Source: Granulicella sp.
Lineage (GTDB): Bacteria > Acidobacteriota > Terriglobia > Terriglobales > Acidobacteriaceae
Assembly (NCBI GenBank): GCA_003132145.1
Contig: PKWU01000012.1
Coordinates: 1-46,091, forward strand
Direction of reading: 5' to 3'
DNA: 46,091 nt
Part shown: in pieces, positions 16,351-24,335 of the stretch
Numbering within the stretch: the first letter of the stretch is position 1
How the letters are laid out: each line of letters begins with the position of its first letter
The notes under the pieces: model-generated
What the model saw: only the letters and a program-made list of their open reading frames with translations
Databases searched by the model: none
Told to the model about the DNA's origin: nothing
Program-made: the position numbers and the translations under genes

Positions 16351-17284
16351 GCACGTCGGAGTTTTTTTCTGTGCTCGGAATCCCCATCAGGCGCAGGTAC
16401 TCCTGTGTGAGGAGGGAACGCAGGCGGGGCGCAACGGCAGGGTCGCAGGGAACCTCCAGCGAGCGGCAGCGGTCGATGGCTCCGCGCAGGTCGCGAAGGA
16501 ATGCGATACAGGCGGGGCAGGACTCGATGTGGCTGCGCATCGCTTCGCAAGTGAGCGGCTCGACCCGGCCATCTAAATACTCGGAGAGATTCGCAAACAA
16601 TTCGCGGCACTCGGTGGGACGTTGCCCACCTTTGGCCCGGCTGCGCCCGGACTTCTTTGTGGTCGGCTGGATTCCGGTTGGCTTGCCGCGGGCCGGCAGC
16701 CCGGGTGCGCCGTCCAGCGTTCTGCTCATCTCCTTACGTACGGCAAGACGCGCCCGATGAAGGCGAACCCGAACCGTCCCAGGTTGCAGGCCGAGGATCT
16801 GCGCGACTTGTTCGGTGGTCAACTCCTCCATGTCGTGCAGCACGAGAACGATGCGTAGCTGCGAGGGAATTCGCAGGACCGCCTGGTGCAGCAGGTGGTG
16901 CTGCTCGGCGTGAAGCAGATTGCCCTCAGGGCCCACGGCGGCATCCTGCAATAATCGCCCCAACTCCGCCTCGTCGGGCATCAACTCATCCAACGAGAGG
17001 ATGTGTTTGGGAGTAGATACTCCTTTGCGGCGCATGCGCCAGCAGCGGTTTCTGGTGACAGTGTAGAGCCAGACAGCGAGAGCTTGCGGGTCCTGAATCT
17101 TCGCAAGGTGCCCCAGCGAACGGAAAAGGACCTCCTGCATGGTATCTTCCGCGTCTTCGGGATGCCCACAGACCTTCATGCTGAACGAATAGACCGTATT
17201 CTGCAGCAAACCGATTGCCTCATCGACGGCTTCAGGGGTATTGCGGCGCAAGAGGTCAGTCGCTTGAATCAGTTCGGGTCGCAT
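16346..17284 (-). CDS. ECF sigma factor fused to a C-terminal zinc-binding anti-sigma-like (zf-HC2) domain
   Basis: Encodes 312 residues from ATG 17284. Residues about 15-90 are sigma region 2 (DAEDTMQEVLFRSLGHLAKI, VWLYTVTRNRCWRMRRK). Residues about 130-185 are region 4 (SQLRIVLVLHDMEELTTEQV, then GTVRVRLHRARLAVRKEM). After a basic linker (about 195-225) comes a domain of about 55 residues with CRELFANLSEYLDG and HIESCPAC, the HxxxCxxC motif of ZAS anti-sigma factors and zf-HC2 domains. ECF factors are normally about 180 residues, with the anti-sigma domain in a separate, often membrane-bound protein; here it is in cis and soluble. Such Cys/His sites can release zinc upon thiol oxidation, suggesting a redox or metal sensor. 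No separate anti-sigma gene is adjacent. Confidence 0.85.
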   Translation of the reverse strand: MRPELIQATDLLRRNTPEAVDEAIGLLQNTVYSFSMKVCGHPEDAEDTMQEVLFRSLGHLAKIQDPQALAVWLYTVTRNRCWRMRRKGVSTPKHILSLDELMPDEAELGRLLQDAAVGPEGNLLHAEQHHLLHQAVLRIPSQLRIVLVLHDMEELTTEQVAQILGLQPGTVRVRLHRARLAVRKEMSRTLDGAPGLPARGKPTGIQPTTKKSGRSRAKGGQRPTECRELFANLSEYLDGRVEPLTCEAMRSHIESCPACIAFLRDLRGAIDRCRSLEVPCDPAVAPRLRSLLTQEYLRLMGIPSTEKNSDVL

Positions 17285-17310
17285 CGATGGGAGCTCTCAC
17301 GATCAAGGCC

Positions 17311-17338
17311 AGTATAGTATCCCGATTCCTATAACAAA
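17311..17338 (-). promoter_or_regulatory. Possible housekeeping-type promoter of the ECF-sigma gene
   Basis: On the minus strand TATACT (17311-17316) follows TTTGTT (17333-17338) after 16 bases, about 27 bases before the ECF start codon. It does not match the element found before the OsmC and TolC genes, so the sigma gene may be expressed constitutively and controlled at the protein level. Confidence 0.35.
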
Positions 17339-17418
17339 GGCTCCATCGCGGCCTCATCTTCACCCACCCAGACAATTGACTCCGGCCAACTCGCCGCGCA
17401 ACAGGTACGACTCTGTGC

Positions 17419-17700
17419 TTACTGGATACACGGTTGATCGGAGTTGCTCACCTGCTGTCTGGCTTCGATCATAAGCAGGCAGAGGGGGCAGATCTTCTTG
17501 AGCCACTCACGCGATTTAGAAACTCCAGAATCGGAGTCTGAAGCGAGCCATCCGCGCAGCAAGGCGATTGTCAGGTCCAATTCGGCGCCGGGGCGACCTG
17601 CCTCCAGACGAAACATCTGGCGATAGACCTCATCCTTGAGCCGTTCGCCGCGATTTTGGCTAAAGGTGCTCGACCGAGTTACTGCCTTCCGCGCCGTCAT
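17419..17700 (-). CDS. Small protein with a CPLC motif, last gene of the efflux operon
   Basis: Encodes 93 residues. ATG 17700 overlaps the stop of the methyltransferase gene (ATGA) and has AGGAGAG upstream; an earlier in-frame ATG at 17727 is less likely. The protein is mostly helical and charged (RGERLKDEVYRQMFRLEAGR), with a near-C-terminal CPLC motif in WLKKICPLCLLMIEARQQ. The CxxC pair could bind a metal or serve in thiol redox chemistry. I do not recognise the family. The coupling to the operon indicates a shared function. Confidence 0.6.
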   Translation of the reverse strand: MTARKAVTRSSTFSQNRGERLKDEVYRQMFRLEAGRPGAELDLTIALLRGWLASDSDSGVSKSREWLKKICPLCLLMIEARQQVSNSDQPCIQ

Positions 17701-18281
17701 CGCTGCATCTCTCCTTGCACGAGCCACGAGTAGAGGCCGACGTTGGCAGTTGCTACCTTCTGAAATCCACTGGAGCGCAGCGCATCCACGGCATGGGACG
17801 AATCCAGGCGGTGCTCCAGAGGCGGGCCGTGTTCAGGCAGGACATCAGTCCGCCAATCGAGGATTGCAATTCGCCCGTCAAGCTTCAGAACGCTCGCGAA
17901 CTCTCGCAGGACGGCAGCGTGGTCATCGAACTCATGCCAGATATTTGCTGCGAAAACAAGATCGCAACAGGATGCCGGCAGACCCGTGTTGTCTGCTTCC
18001 GCTTGGATCAGTTCGACGATGGAAAGAGTGAACTCATCTAATTTCTGTCGCAGAAGCGAGAGCATTTCCTCCTGCGCATCCACGGCATAGATCTTGCCCT
18101 GCGGGCCGACAGCCTGCGCCAGCGGCAACGAGAAGTACCCCGTTCCGGCGCCCACGTCGGCGATGGTATCGCCGGGATGTAGGGCCATGGCTCCAAGCAC
18201 CTCCGCAGGTGGAAGCCATGCTCTGCGCGCGGGATCGTCGAGCCGATGCGCGTGGGCGGCGTTGAAGCGTCTCTCGTTCAT
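17697..18281 (-). CDS. Class I SAM-dependent methyltransferase
   Basis: Encodes 194 residues. ATG 18281 is preferred, with GAGG just upstream; the in-frame start at 18314 lies inside the preceding gene. It is a Rossmann-fold methyltransferase with motif I DVGAGTGYFSLPLA, motif II YAVDAQEEML, and motif IV CDLVFAANIWHEFDDHAAVL, similar to the UbiE/COQ5 group. The N-terminus MNERRFNAAHAHRLDDPARR is typical of a family often found with metal or redox genes. The substrate is unknown. It lies 7 bases after the DUF2892 gene and overlaps the next gene, so it is part of the RND operon. Confidence 0.85.
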   Translation of the reverse strand: MNERRFNAAHAHRLDDPARRAWLPPAEVLGAMALHPGDTIADVGAGTGYFSLPLAQAVGPQGKIYAVDAQEEMLSLLRQKLDEFTLSIVELIQAEADNTGLPASCCDLVFAANIWHEFDDHAAVLREFASVLKLDGRIAILDWRTDVLPEHGPPLEHRLDSSHAVDALRSSGFQKVATANVGLYSWLVQGEMQR

Positions 18282-18288
18282 TCCTGCC

Positions 18289-18519
18289 TCACTTGGTTGA
18301 ACAACAGCCAGCATTGTCTGAGCAGCAGTCTACATTTTTCATCCCCATGGCGCGCAGGATCGTCATTGCAGGACACCAGTTTGTGAATGCCGACTGCAGC
18401 AGGTTGAGCCCGACGAAGACCGTCAGCCACAGCCAGTAGGGCGAGATGTAGTGCGCCAGCGCCAGCGATACCAGTACAATCACGCCCGCCATCAGGCGCA
18501 CACCGCGTTCGACTGTCAT
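18289..18519 (-). CDS. DUF2892 (YgaP-like transmembrane) protein with Cys-rich tail
   Basis: Encodes 76 residues. ATG 18519 overlaps the stop of the RND gene by 4 bases. It opens MTVERGVRLMAGVIVLVSLAL and has two membrane helices, as in the transmembrane part of YgaP-type rhodaneses (DUF2892). The second helix ends in FTNWCPAMTILRAMGMKNV. The C-terminal tail DCCSDNAGCCSTK carries two vicinal Cys pairs. Family members often accompany sulfur-transfer proteins and RND pumps. The extra Cys cluster could bind a soft metal or persulfide; that is inference. Confidence 0.85.
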   Translation of the reverse strand: MTVERGVRLMAGVIVLVSLALAHYISPYWLWLTVFVGLNLLQSAFTNWCPAMTILRAMGMKNVDCCSDNAGCCSTK

Positions 18520-21500
18520 AATTGTTCTCCTTTATTTGTGTTGGATTCACAGGTGATTCCGGATTCACCCCGCAAATGGACCATGTAGTAGAGCACGGGG
18601 ATCGTAGGCCACGAGAGGAAGGTCGAAGCGACTGCACCTGCGATCAGCGACAGAGCGAGCCCCTGGAAGATGGGGTCAGAGAGAATGACGCTTGCGCCGA
18701 CGACGACTGCGGCGGCGGTCAGCAGCATGGGCCGGAAGCGGACCGCTCCGGCATCGATCACCGCCTCGGCCAACGGCATTCCCTGGCGACGGCGAAGTTC
18801 GATGAAGTCGACCAGAATGATCGAATTGCGCACAATAATTCCGGCCCCGGCGATAAAGCCGATCATCGAAGTCGCCGTGAAGAATGCGCCCAGCATCGCA
18901 TGGGCCGGAAGAATGCCCACCAGCGTCAGCGGGATCGGCGCCATGATAATCAGCGGCACAATGAAGGACCGGAACCAGCCGACCACAAGGACATAGATGA
19001 GAATGAGCACTGCGGCGAAGGCAAGTCCCAGGTCGCGGAAGACCTCGATGGTGATCTGCCACTCGCCGTCCCACTTCATCGAGTAGTGCTCGGTCGAATC
19101 CGGCATTACCGAGTTGTAGCGGGCCAGCTTATATCCGTCCGGAAGCGTGAGCCGGTCGAGGGCCTTATTCATCTTGAGGATGGCGTAGACCGGGCTCTCT
19201 TCCGCTCCAGCTACGTCTCCCGTGACGTACACCACGCGGCGCAGGTTCTTGTGGTAGATGCTGGGCTGGATCGTAGTGTGTTCGACAGTTACCAGCTCGC
19301 GCAGAGAGACCATGCTGCCGTCCGCGCCGGGCAGGCGGACATTCTCCAACCCCTGCTCGGAGGAGCGGTCCGCGCGGTCCAGTTCAACCGTAGCGGGCAC
19401 AGGTTCGCGCGCGCTCTGGTCGTGGACCTGCCCGACCTGTGCTCCCGAGAGCGCCAGCGCCAGCGCATGGGTCACATCGGAGACCGCGATGCCATGCTGC
19501 GCGGCTTTTACCTCATCCACGCGCATCACCAGCCTGGGTTGCGGGTCTTCGACGTACCAGTCGGTGTCCACAACGCCGGCGGTGTTCTGAAAGATCGACT
19601 TGATCTGATGCGCGATCTGCGTCTGTCCCGCCAGGTCGGGACCATAGACCTCCGCCACCAGCGTCTGGATCACAGGTGGGCCCGGCGGAACCTCGCTGAC
19701 CTGGATGCGCGCGCCGTACTGGTTGCCGATTGCATCCATCAACGGACGCAGCCGCTTGGCGATCGCATGACTCTGCACGCTGCGCTTGTCTGCGGGCAGC
19801 AGGTTCACCTGGATATCGGCTTGGTTCGGCAGTCGGCGCATGTAGTAGTGGCGCACCAGCCCGTTGAAGTTATACGGGCCGGAGGTACCGGTATAAGTCT
19901 GGTAGTTGAGAACTTCCGGCTGGAGCGCAAGCTCGTTGCCCAACGCCTGAGCGACTCGCGCCGTCTGCTCCAGCGGCGTGCCGTCGGGCATATTTATGAT
20001 GACTTGCAATTCGCTCTTGTTGTCGAAGGGCAACATCTTCACGCGCACCAGTCCCAGCGGCACCAGCGCCACAGAGATGAGCAGAAGCACAGCCACCGCG
20101 ATAAAGAACAGCCCGCGATTGCGCGCCGAGCGGATCAGCGGCGTCATGATGCGGCGATAGAGCCGGGTCCGCCAGTTTTCGGTCTCCGGCTCCAGTATCT
20201 TTGCCCCGGCAAGATTTCTGCCCAGCAGCCGCATTGCGGCCCAGGGAGAGACCACAAACGCAACCAGAAGTGAGAACAACATCGCCGCCGACGCACCTAC
20301 GGGAATGGGACGCATATACGGCCCCATCAGGCCGCGCACAAAGGCCATGGGCAGCACCGCCGCAATTACGGCGAAGGTGGCCAGGATGGTTGGGTTGCCC
20401 ACCTCGGCGACCGCCTCTACTGTAACTTCGCTGCACGGGCGTTCCCGGTTTTCCGGCAGCCGGAAGTGGCGCACCATGTTCTCGACGACAACGATGGCGT
20501 CATCCACAAGAATGCCGATGCTGAAGATCAACGCAAAGAGTGTGACGCGGTTGATGGTGTAGCCGAGAAGGTAGAAGACCGACATGGTGAGCGCAAGCGT
20601 GACCGGAATCGCCAGCAGCACGACACCCGACTCGCGCCATCCCAGGAAGAGCGCGACCAGAAACGTCACCGACAGCGTGGCCAGCAGCAGATGCTCCAGC
20701 AGCTCGTCGGACTTGTTCTTCGCTGTCTCGCCATAGTTGCGCGTGGTTGTCACTGTCACGTCGTTGGGTATGGTCACGCCTTGCATCCGGTGAACGCTGC
20801 TGAGCACGGCGTTAGCGATGTCGGTGGCGTTGGTGCCCTTGCGTTTGGCCACGGTGATGGTTACTGCCGGATATTGCCGTGGCGTTGATGCGCCTGCGGT
20901 GGTTGTTCCGTAGGCCACATAGTCCGTCGGATCTGCGGGGCCATCGACGATCTGCTCGGCAACGTCGCGCAGGTACACCGGCTGTCCGCGGACAACGCCC
21001 ACTACAACAGCTTCCAAATCTTCGCGGCGGGTGAAGATGTTCCCGGCGTCCACGCGGACTTCCTGATTGTTTTCCGCAAAGCTGCCCGCCTGCACCGTTG
21101 CATTGGCGGCCTGCAGATGTCCGACGATGGCCATCGGCGACAGGCCGTACGCGTTGAGCTTCTCCGTGCTGAGCAGTACGCGCATGCTGCGCGGAAGCCC
21201 GCCGATGATCGTCGTCTCCGAGACATCGGTCACCTGACCGATGTTGTGTTGCATCTCGACCGCGATGGCGCGAAGTTGATAGCCGTTGTAGTGCTCGCCC
21301 CACAACGTCAGCGCCAGGATCGGGACATCGTCGATGGAGCGGGCCTTGATGATCGGCTGCGATACTCCCGGCGGCATAGCGTCGAAGTTCGAGTAGAGCT
21401 TGCTGTAGACCTTGATCAGGGCATCTTCCTGCGGCGTGCCAACCAGAAAGCGCACGATCACCAGGCTCTGACCGGGGCTGGACGTGGAGTACACATACTC

Positions 21501-21752
21501 GACGCCTGAGATTTGGTGCACCAATGTCTCGATGGGCAGCGTTACTCGTTGCTCCACCTCCGCCGGAGACGCGCCGGGCATCGCGGTGGTGATGTCCAGC
21601 ATGGGAACCAGGATCTGCGGCTCCTCCTCGCGGGGAATGATCGCGATGGAAAACGCTCCAAGGGCCAGCGACGCGGCGATGAAGAGCGGCGTCAGCTTGG
21701 AGTTGAGAAAGGTGTGGGCCAGTTTTCCGGCGATTCCAAACTCCTGCTTCAT
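18516..21752 (-). CDS. RND efflux permease (AcrB-like), first system
   Basis: Encodes 1078 residues, the usual length for HAE/HME-type RND permeases. The sequence shows a first membrane helix (LFIAASLALGAFSIAIIPRE), the porter region (PGASPAEVEQRVTLPIE), TM4 with the acidic pair in GILVDDAIVVVENM (Asp417-Asp418), and TM10 with IIVRNSIILVDFI. The Lys found in TM10 of AcrB is replaced by Arg975. These pumps use proton flux to export drugs, organics or metals across both membranes. The gene overlaps the adaptor gene upstream and the DUF2892 gene downstream by 4 bases each. The substrate is not determinable; the context suggests thiol, sulfur or electrophile stress. Confidence 0.93.
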   Translation of the reverse strand: MKQEFGIAGKLAHTFLNSKLTPLFIAASLALGAFSIAIIPREEEPQILVPMLDITTAMPGASPAEVEQRVTLPIETLVHQISGVEYVYSTSSPGQSLVIVRFLVGTPQEDALIKVYSKLYSNFDAMPPGVSQPIIKARSIDDVPILALTLWGEHYNGYQLRAIAVEMQHNIGQVTDVSETTIIGGLPRSMRVLLSTEKLNAYGLSPMAIVGHLQAANATVQAGSFAENNQEVRVDAGNIFTRREDLEAVVVGVVRGQPVYLRDVAEQIVDGPADPTDYVAYGTTTAGASTPRQYPAVTITVAKRKGTNATDIANAVLSSVHRMQGVTIPNDVTVTTTRNYGETAKNKSDELLEHLLLATLSVTFLVALFLGWRESGVVLLAIPVTLALTMSVFYLLGYTINRVTLFALIFSIGILVDDAIVVVENMVRHFRLPENRERPCSEVTVEAVAEVGNPTILATFAVIAAVLPMAFVRGLMGPYMRPIPVGASAAMLFSLLVAFVVSPWAAMRLLGRNLAGAKILEPETENWRTRLYRRIMTPLIRSARNRGLFFIAVAVLLLISVALVPLGLVRVKMLPFDNKSELQVIINMPDGTPLEQTARVAQALGNELALQPEVLNYQTYTGTSGPYNFNGLVRHYYMRRLPNQADIQVNLLPADKRSVQSHAIAKRLRPLMDAIGNQYGARIQVSEVPPGPPVIQTLVAEVYGPDLAGQTQIAHQIKSIFQNTAGVVDTDWYVEDPQPRLVMRVDEVKAAQHGIAVSDVTHALALALSGAQVGQVHDQSAREPVPATVELDRADRSSEQGLENVRLPGADGSMVSLRELVTVEHTTIQPSIYHKNLRRVVYVTGDVAGAEESPVYAILKMNKALDRLTLPDGYKLARYNSVMPDSTEHYSMKWDGEWQITIEVFRDLGLAFAAVLILIYVLVVGWFRSFIVPLIIMAPIPLTLVGILPAHAMLGAFFTATSMIGFIAGAGIIVRNSIILVDFIELRRRQGMPLAEAVIDAGAVRFRPMLLTAAAVVVGASVILSDPIFQGLALSLIAGAVASTFLSWPTIPVLYYMVHLRGESGITCESNTNKGEQL

Positions 21753-22861
21753 GGCAGGGCCTCGATTCGCTTGCCGGCAAAGTCGCGATCCGACGGCGCA
21801 TCCACCAGTCTTTCGCCGGGAGAGATGCCCGACAGAACCTCAACGAGGTCGCCTTGTGTCACGCCCAGTGTGAGGGAACGAAGCTGCGCAATACCCTGGC
21901 TGTCGAGCACATACGCGCAGGCCAGCGAGCCGCGCATGACAACAGCGGAGCGCGGAATAAGAATCGCCTGCCGGACGCCATTGGCAAACTCCGCCGTCCC
22001 ATACATGCCGGCGCGCAATTGGCTCGACGGCGGCAGATCTATCTTCACCAGAAAGCTGTGGCTGGCCGGATCGGCGGCTGGGTCGATCTCCGCCACAGTG
22101 CCCGTGAGGCTTGTGGAGTTGCCGCCATCGATCGCAACCTGCGCCTTCATCCCCTTGTGAATCGCGCCAATCGCCGACTCATCGACCGTGGCTTGGAGTT
22201 GCAGCGCTCCGGCCTGGTCCACCTGTAGCAGAGGCACACCCGGCGAGGCCAGCGTCCCCGGATCGGCCATCCGCGCTGTCACCACGCCGGAAAATGGAGC
22301 GAGCAGACGCGTATAGCCAAGCATGGTGTGCGCGCCGCTCTCCTGGGAACGCGCCGCATCGGTCTGTGCGCGCACTGCCTCGAGCCTTGCCGCCGACGCC
22401 GCAGCACGCTGCGCAACCTCATCCATCTCTTGTGGACTGACGCTCTTCTCTCCCTGCAACTGCCGGTATCGGTCCAGCGTGCTGGCCGCAAGTTTAGCGT
22501 CGGTCTGTGCCGCCGCCTGCTCGTCTTGCGCAGCCTTTACCCCTGCCTGGGCTTGGTCCGCCGAGGCGCGCAGGGCCGCGTCGTCGAGCAACACCAGCGT
22601 CTGCCCTGCCCGCACGCTGTCTCCCTCGCGCACCAGCACCTGCTGAATACGGCCCATAACCTGTGCGGAAACAACCGCCGTCTGTCGCGCGTGTACCGTC
22701 CCCGTAGCGCGCACGTTCAGCGGCACCTGTTGCTGCTGGCTCTCGACCACCCGCGCCTGCGCAGTCTGTACCGCAGCCGGTGCAGCGGATTCGTTGCCGT
22801 GACATCCACCCATCATCGCCGCGGAAACGGCAAGCAAACAACTCGTGAACATTTTCTTCAT
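21749..22861 (-). CDS. RND periplasmic adaptor lipoprotein, first system
   Basis: Encodes 370 residues from ATG 22861, overlapping the TolC gene stop by 4 bases. A lipoprotein signal with lipobox MGGC anchors it to the inner membrane. A biotinyl/lipoyl-like half-motif (GRIQQVLVREGDSVRAGQTL), a coiled-coil hairpin rich in Ala/Gln (about residues 100-180), the second lipoyl half (LLAPFSGVVTARMADPGT) and beta-barrel segments follow in the standard membrane-fusion order. It bridges the RND permease and the TolC channel. Confidence 0.92.
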   Translation of the reverse strand: MKKMFTSCLLAVSAAMMGGCHGNESAAPAAVQTAQARVVESQQQQVPLNVRATGTVHARQTAVVSAQVMGRIQQVLVREGDSVRAGQTLVLLDDAALRASADQAQAGVKAAQDEQAAAQTDAKLAASTLDRYRQLQGEKSVSPQEMDEVAQRAAASAARLEAVRAQTDAARSQESGAHTMLGYTRLLAPFSGVVTARMADPGTLASPGVPLLQVDQAGALQLQATVDESAIGAIHKGMKAQVAIDGGNSTSLTGTVAEIDPAADPASHSFLVKIDLPPSSQLRAGMYGTAEFANGVRQAILIPRSAVVMRGSLACAYVLDSQGIAQLRSLTLGVTQGDLVEVLSGISPGERLVDAPSDRDFAGKRIEALP

Positions 22862-24213
22862 TGCAAATCCTCCGCTGCATCGGGAGTCAGTGTCCCGGTT
22901 GTGTAAAGCAGTTCGGTATAAGCCATGGTGTTGCCATAGACAGCCTTCCAGTACATCGATTGGCTCTGTCGTTCGGCATCCTCGGCCCGCAGCAGATCGG
23001 TGATCGTCGCAAGCCCCGCTCCGTAGCGGTTTTTGAGAATGCGCAGGCTCTCGGCCGATTGGTCCATCGCGGCCTGCGCCGTCTCCAGCGAAAGCTCCGC
23101 GGTCTTCCGATGAATGTGCGCCTGGCTCACCTCCAGCCGCACATGCTGCTGCGAGGCAGAAAGTTGCGCGTCGATCTTCTGTTTCGTTGCGCTCTCCTGG
23201 GCAAGCTGCGCGCGCTTGCTGGCGGGCAGAATGTCAACGCTGATCTGCACACCGGCCACCCAGTTGTTGCCTCCCGAACTGCCCAGCGATCCCCGGTCCT
23301 CTTCCCAGTTTCCGTACGCGCTCACGCTAGGGCCGAACTCCGACCTCGCCGCGCCCACCGCAACAGCCTGCGCCGATTGCGTCTGTGTTAACGCCATCAG
23401 ATCGGGCCGCGTCTTTGCGGCTGTCGCAATCTCCTCGTCCAAAGCAAGCTGCGCGAACACATGCGGCTCAATCGGCTTTAGCTCGGATTCTTTCAGCTCC
23501 GGCGCGCCCATTGCCTCGCGCAGCTCCGCCCACCCCAGTTCCAGGTCGCCTTGCGCCGCGATCAACTCTTCCTTGCGCGCGGACACGTTGACCTCGGCCG
23601 ACATCTGGTCCGACTCCACCGCGAGTCCCGCCTTGACGTGCTCCGCAACCGAGTTCAGCAGCGCCGCCGCCGTCTCCTGTTCATGCTGTGCAACATCGAT
23701 CTCCCGCTGCGCATAGAGCACAGCCTGGTACGACTCGACGACGTGCAACACAATCTGCTGGTCCACCGCCTTGGCCGACGCGGAGGCGCTCTCGCGAAAG
23801 AGGTCGGCGCGGCGAATCTCCCGCTGTGTCTTGAACGAATCGAACACAGTCCACGATCCCGAGAAGCGCGTGGCGAAGTTGCCGATCGGCTGTGGCCGGT
23901 TCAGATCGTTCAGCGCGAAGTCGTCCTGCGTGAACTGCCGCTGCCGCAGCCGCGTCCCGAAGGCGTACACGGGATCATCTCCGCGCGAGATGTCTTCCGT
24001 AAAAGTGAGTCTTGGCAGCAGTTGGCTGCGCGCCATCGTGGCCGCGGACTTGGCCTCCTGGCCGCCGGCGTTCGCCATCGCAGCCGCGGGATTCTGCCCC
24101 AATGCTTGATCGATGGCTTGACGCAACGTAAGCGGCTCTTGCGCAGCGGCGGCCAATCTCCCCATAGAAAGCAGAAGGGCGAGGCCCAGAGTTTGATAGA
24201 CGCGAGAAATCAT
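22858..24213 (-). CDS. TolC-family outer-membrane channel, first system
   Basis: Encodes 451 residues from ATG 24213, with AAGGGG upstream. A signal peptide (MISRVYQTLGLALLLSM to AAAAQ) is followed by the two OEP repeats with long alpha-helical coiled coils (residues 30-230 and 240-445). Motifs include LTLRQAIDQALGQNP and RYGAGLATITDLLRAEDAE. It forms the trimeric outer-membrane duct and is the first gene of the TolC-adaptor-RND-DUF2892-methyltransferase-CPLC operon. A putative ECF-type promoter lies at 24246-24277. Confidence 0.92.
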   Translation of the reverse strand: MISRVYQTLGLALLLSMGRLAAAAQEPLTLRQAIDQALGQNPAAAMANAGGQEAKSAATMARSQLLPRLTFTEDISRGDDPVYAFGTRLRQRQFTQDDFALNDLNRPQPIGNFATRFSGSWTVFDSFKTQREIRRADLFRESASASAKAVDQQIVLHVVESYQAVLYAQREIDVAQHEQETAAALLNSVAEHVKAGLAVESDQMSAEVNVSARKEELIAAQGDLELGWAELREAMGAPELKESELKPIEPHVFAQLALDEEIATAAKTRPDLMALTQTQSAQAVAVGAARSEFGPSVSAYGNWEEDRGSLGSSGGNNWVAGVQISVDILPASKRAQLAQESATKQKIDAQLSASQQHVRLEVSQAHIHRKTAELSLETAQAAMDQSAESLRILKNRYGAGLATITDLLRAEDAERQSQSMYWKAVYGNTMAYTELLYTTGTLTPDAAEDLQ

Positions 24214-24245
24214 TGGAGCAATCCCCTTGGCAGGTGCATTCCAAT

Positions 24246-24277
24246 GAATAAAGTCATGAACGATGCAGTTCGTTACA
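24246..24277 (-). promoter_or_regulatory. Candidate ECF-sigma promoter upstream of the TolC-RND operon
   Basis: On the minus strand TGTAACGAA (24269-24277), a 10-base gap and CATGACTTTATTC (24246-24258) reproduce the element before the OsmC operon (16319-16350), with identical spacing and one mismatch in the second block. It ends 32 bases before the TolC start codon. The ECF-sigma gene lies between the two operons. Confidence 0.62.
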
Positions 24278-24335
24278 AGGAATCCGAATTAATTTGCATG
24301 AGACTGGTACGCCCGTTCCCCGACGGTCTTCAAAG

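Noticed and set aside
18516..18519. Frameshift at the RND/DUF2892 boundary
   Set aside because: The 4-base ATGA overlap is a normal translational coupling arrangement, repeated at several boundaries of this operon.
18522..20273. A 583-codon plus-strand ORF opposite the RND permease gene
   Set aside because: It has a His/Arg/Gln-rich composition typical of antisense frames in GC-rich genes, no ribosome site and no recognisable motif. The minus-strand RND gene explains the sequence fully.
20812..21843. A 343-codon minus-strand ORF in another frame of the RND gene
   Set aside because: It overlaps the permease and adaptor genes on the same strand; its Arg/His/Gly-rich translation is not protein-like.
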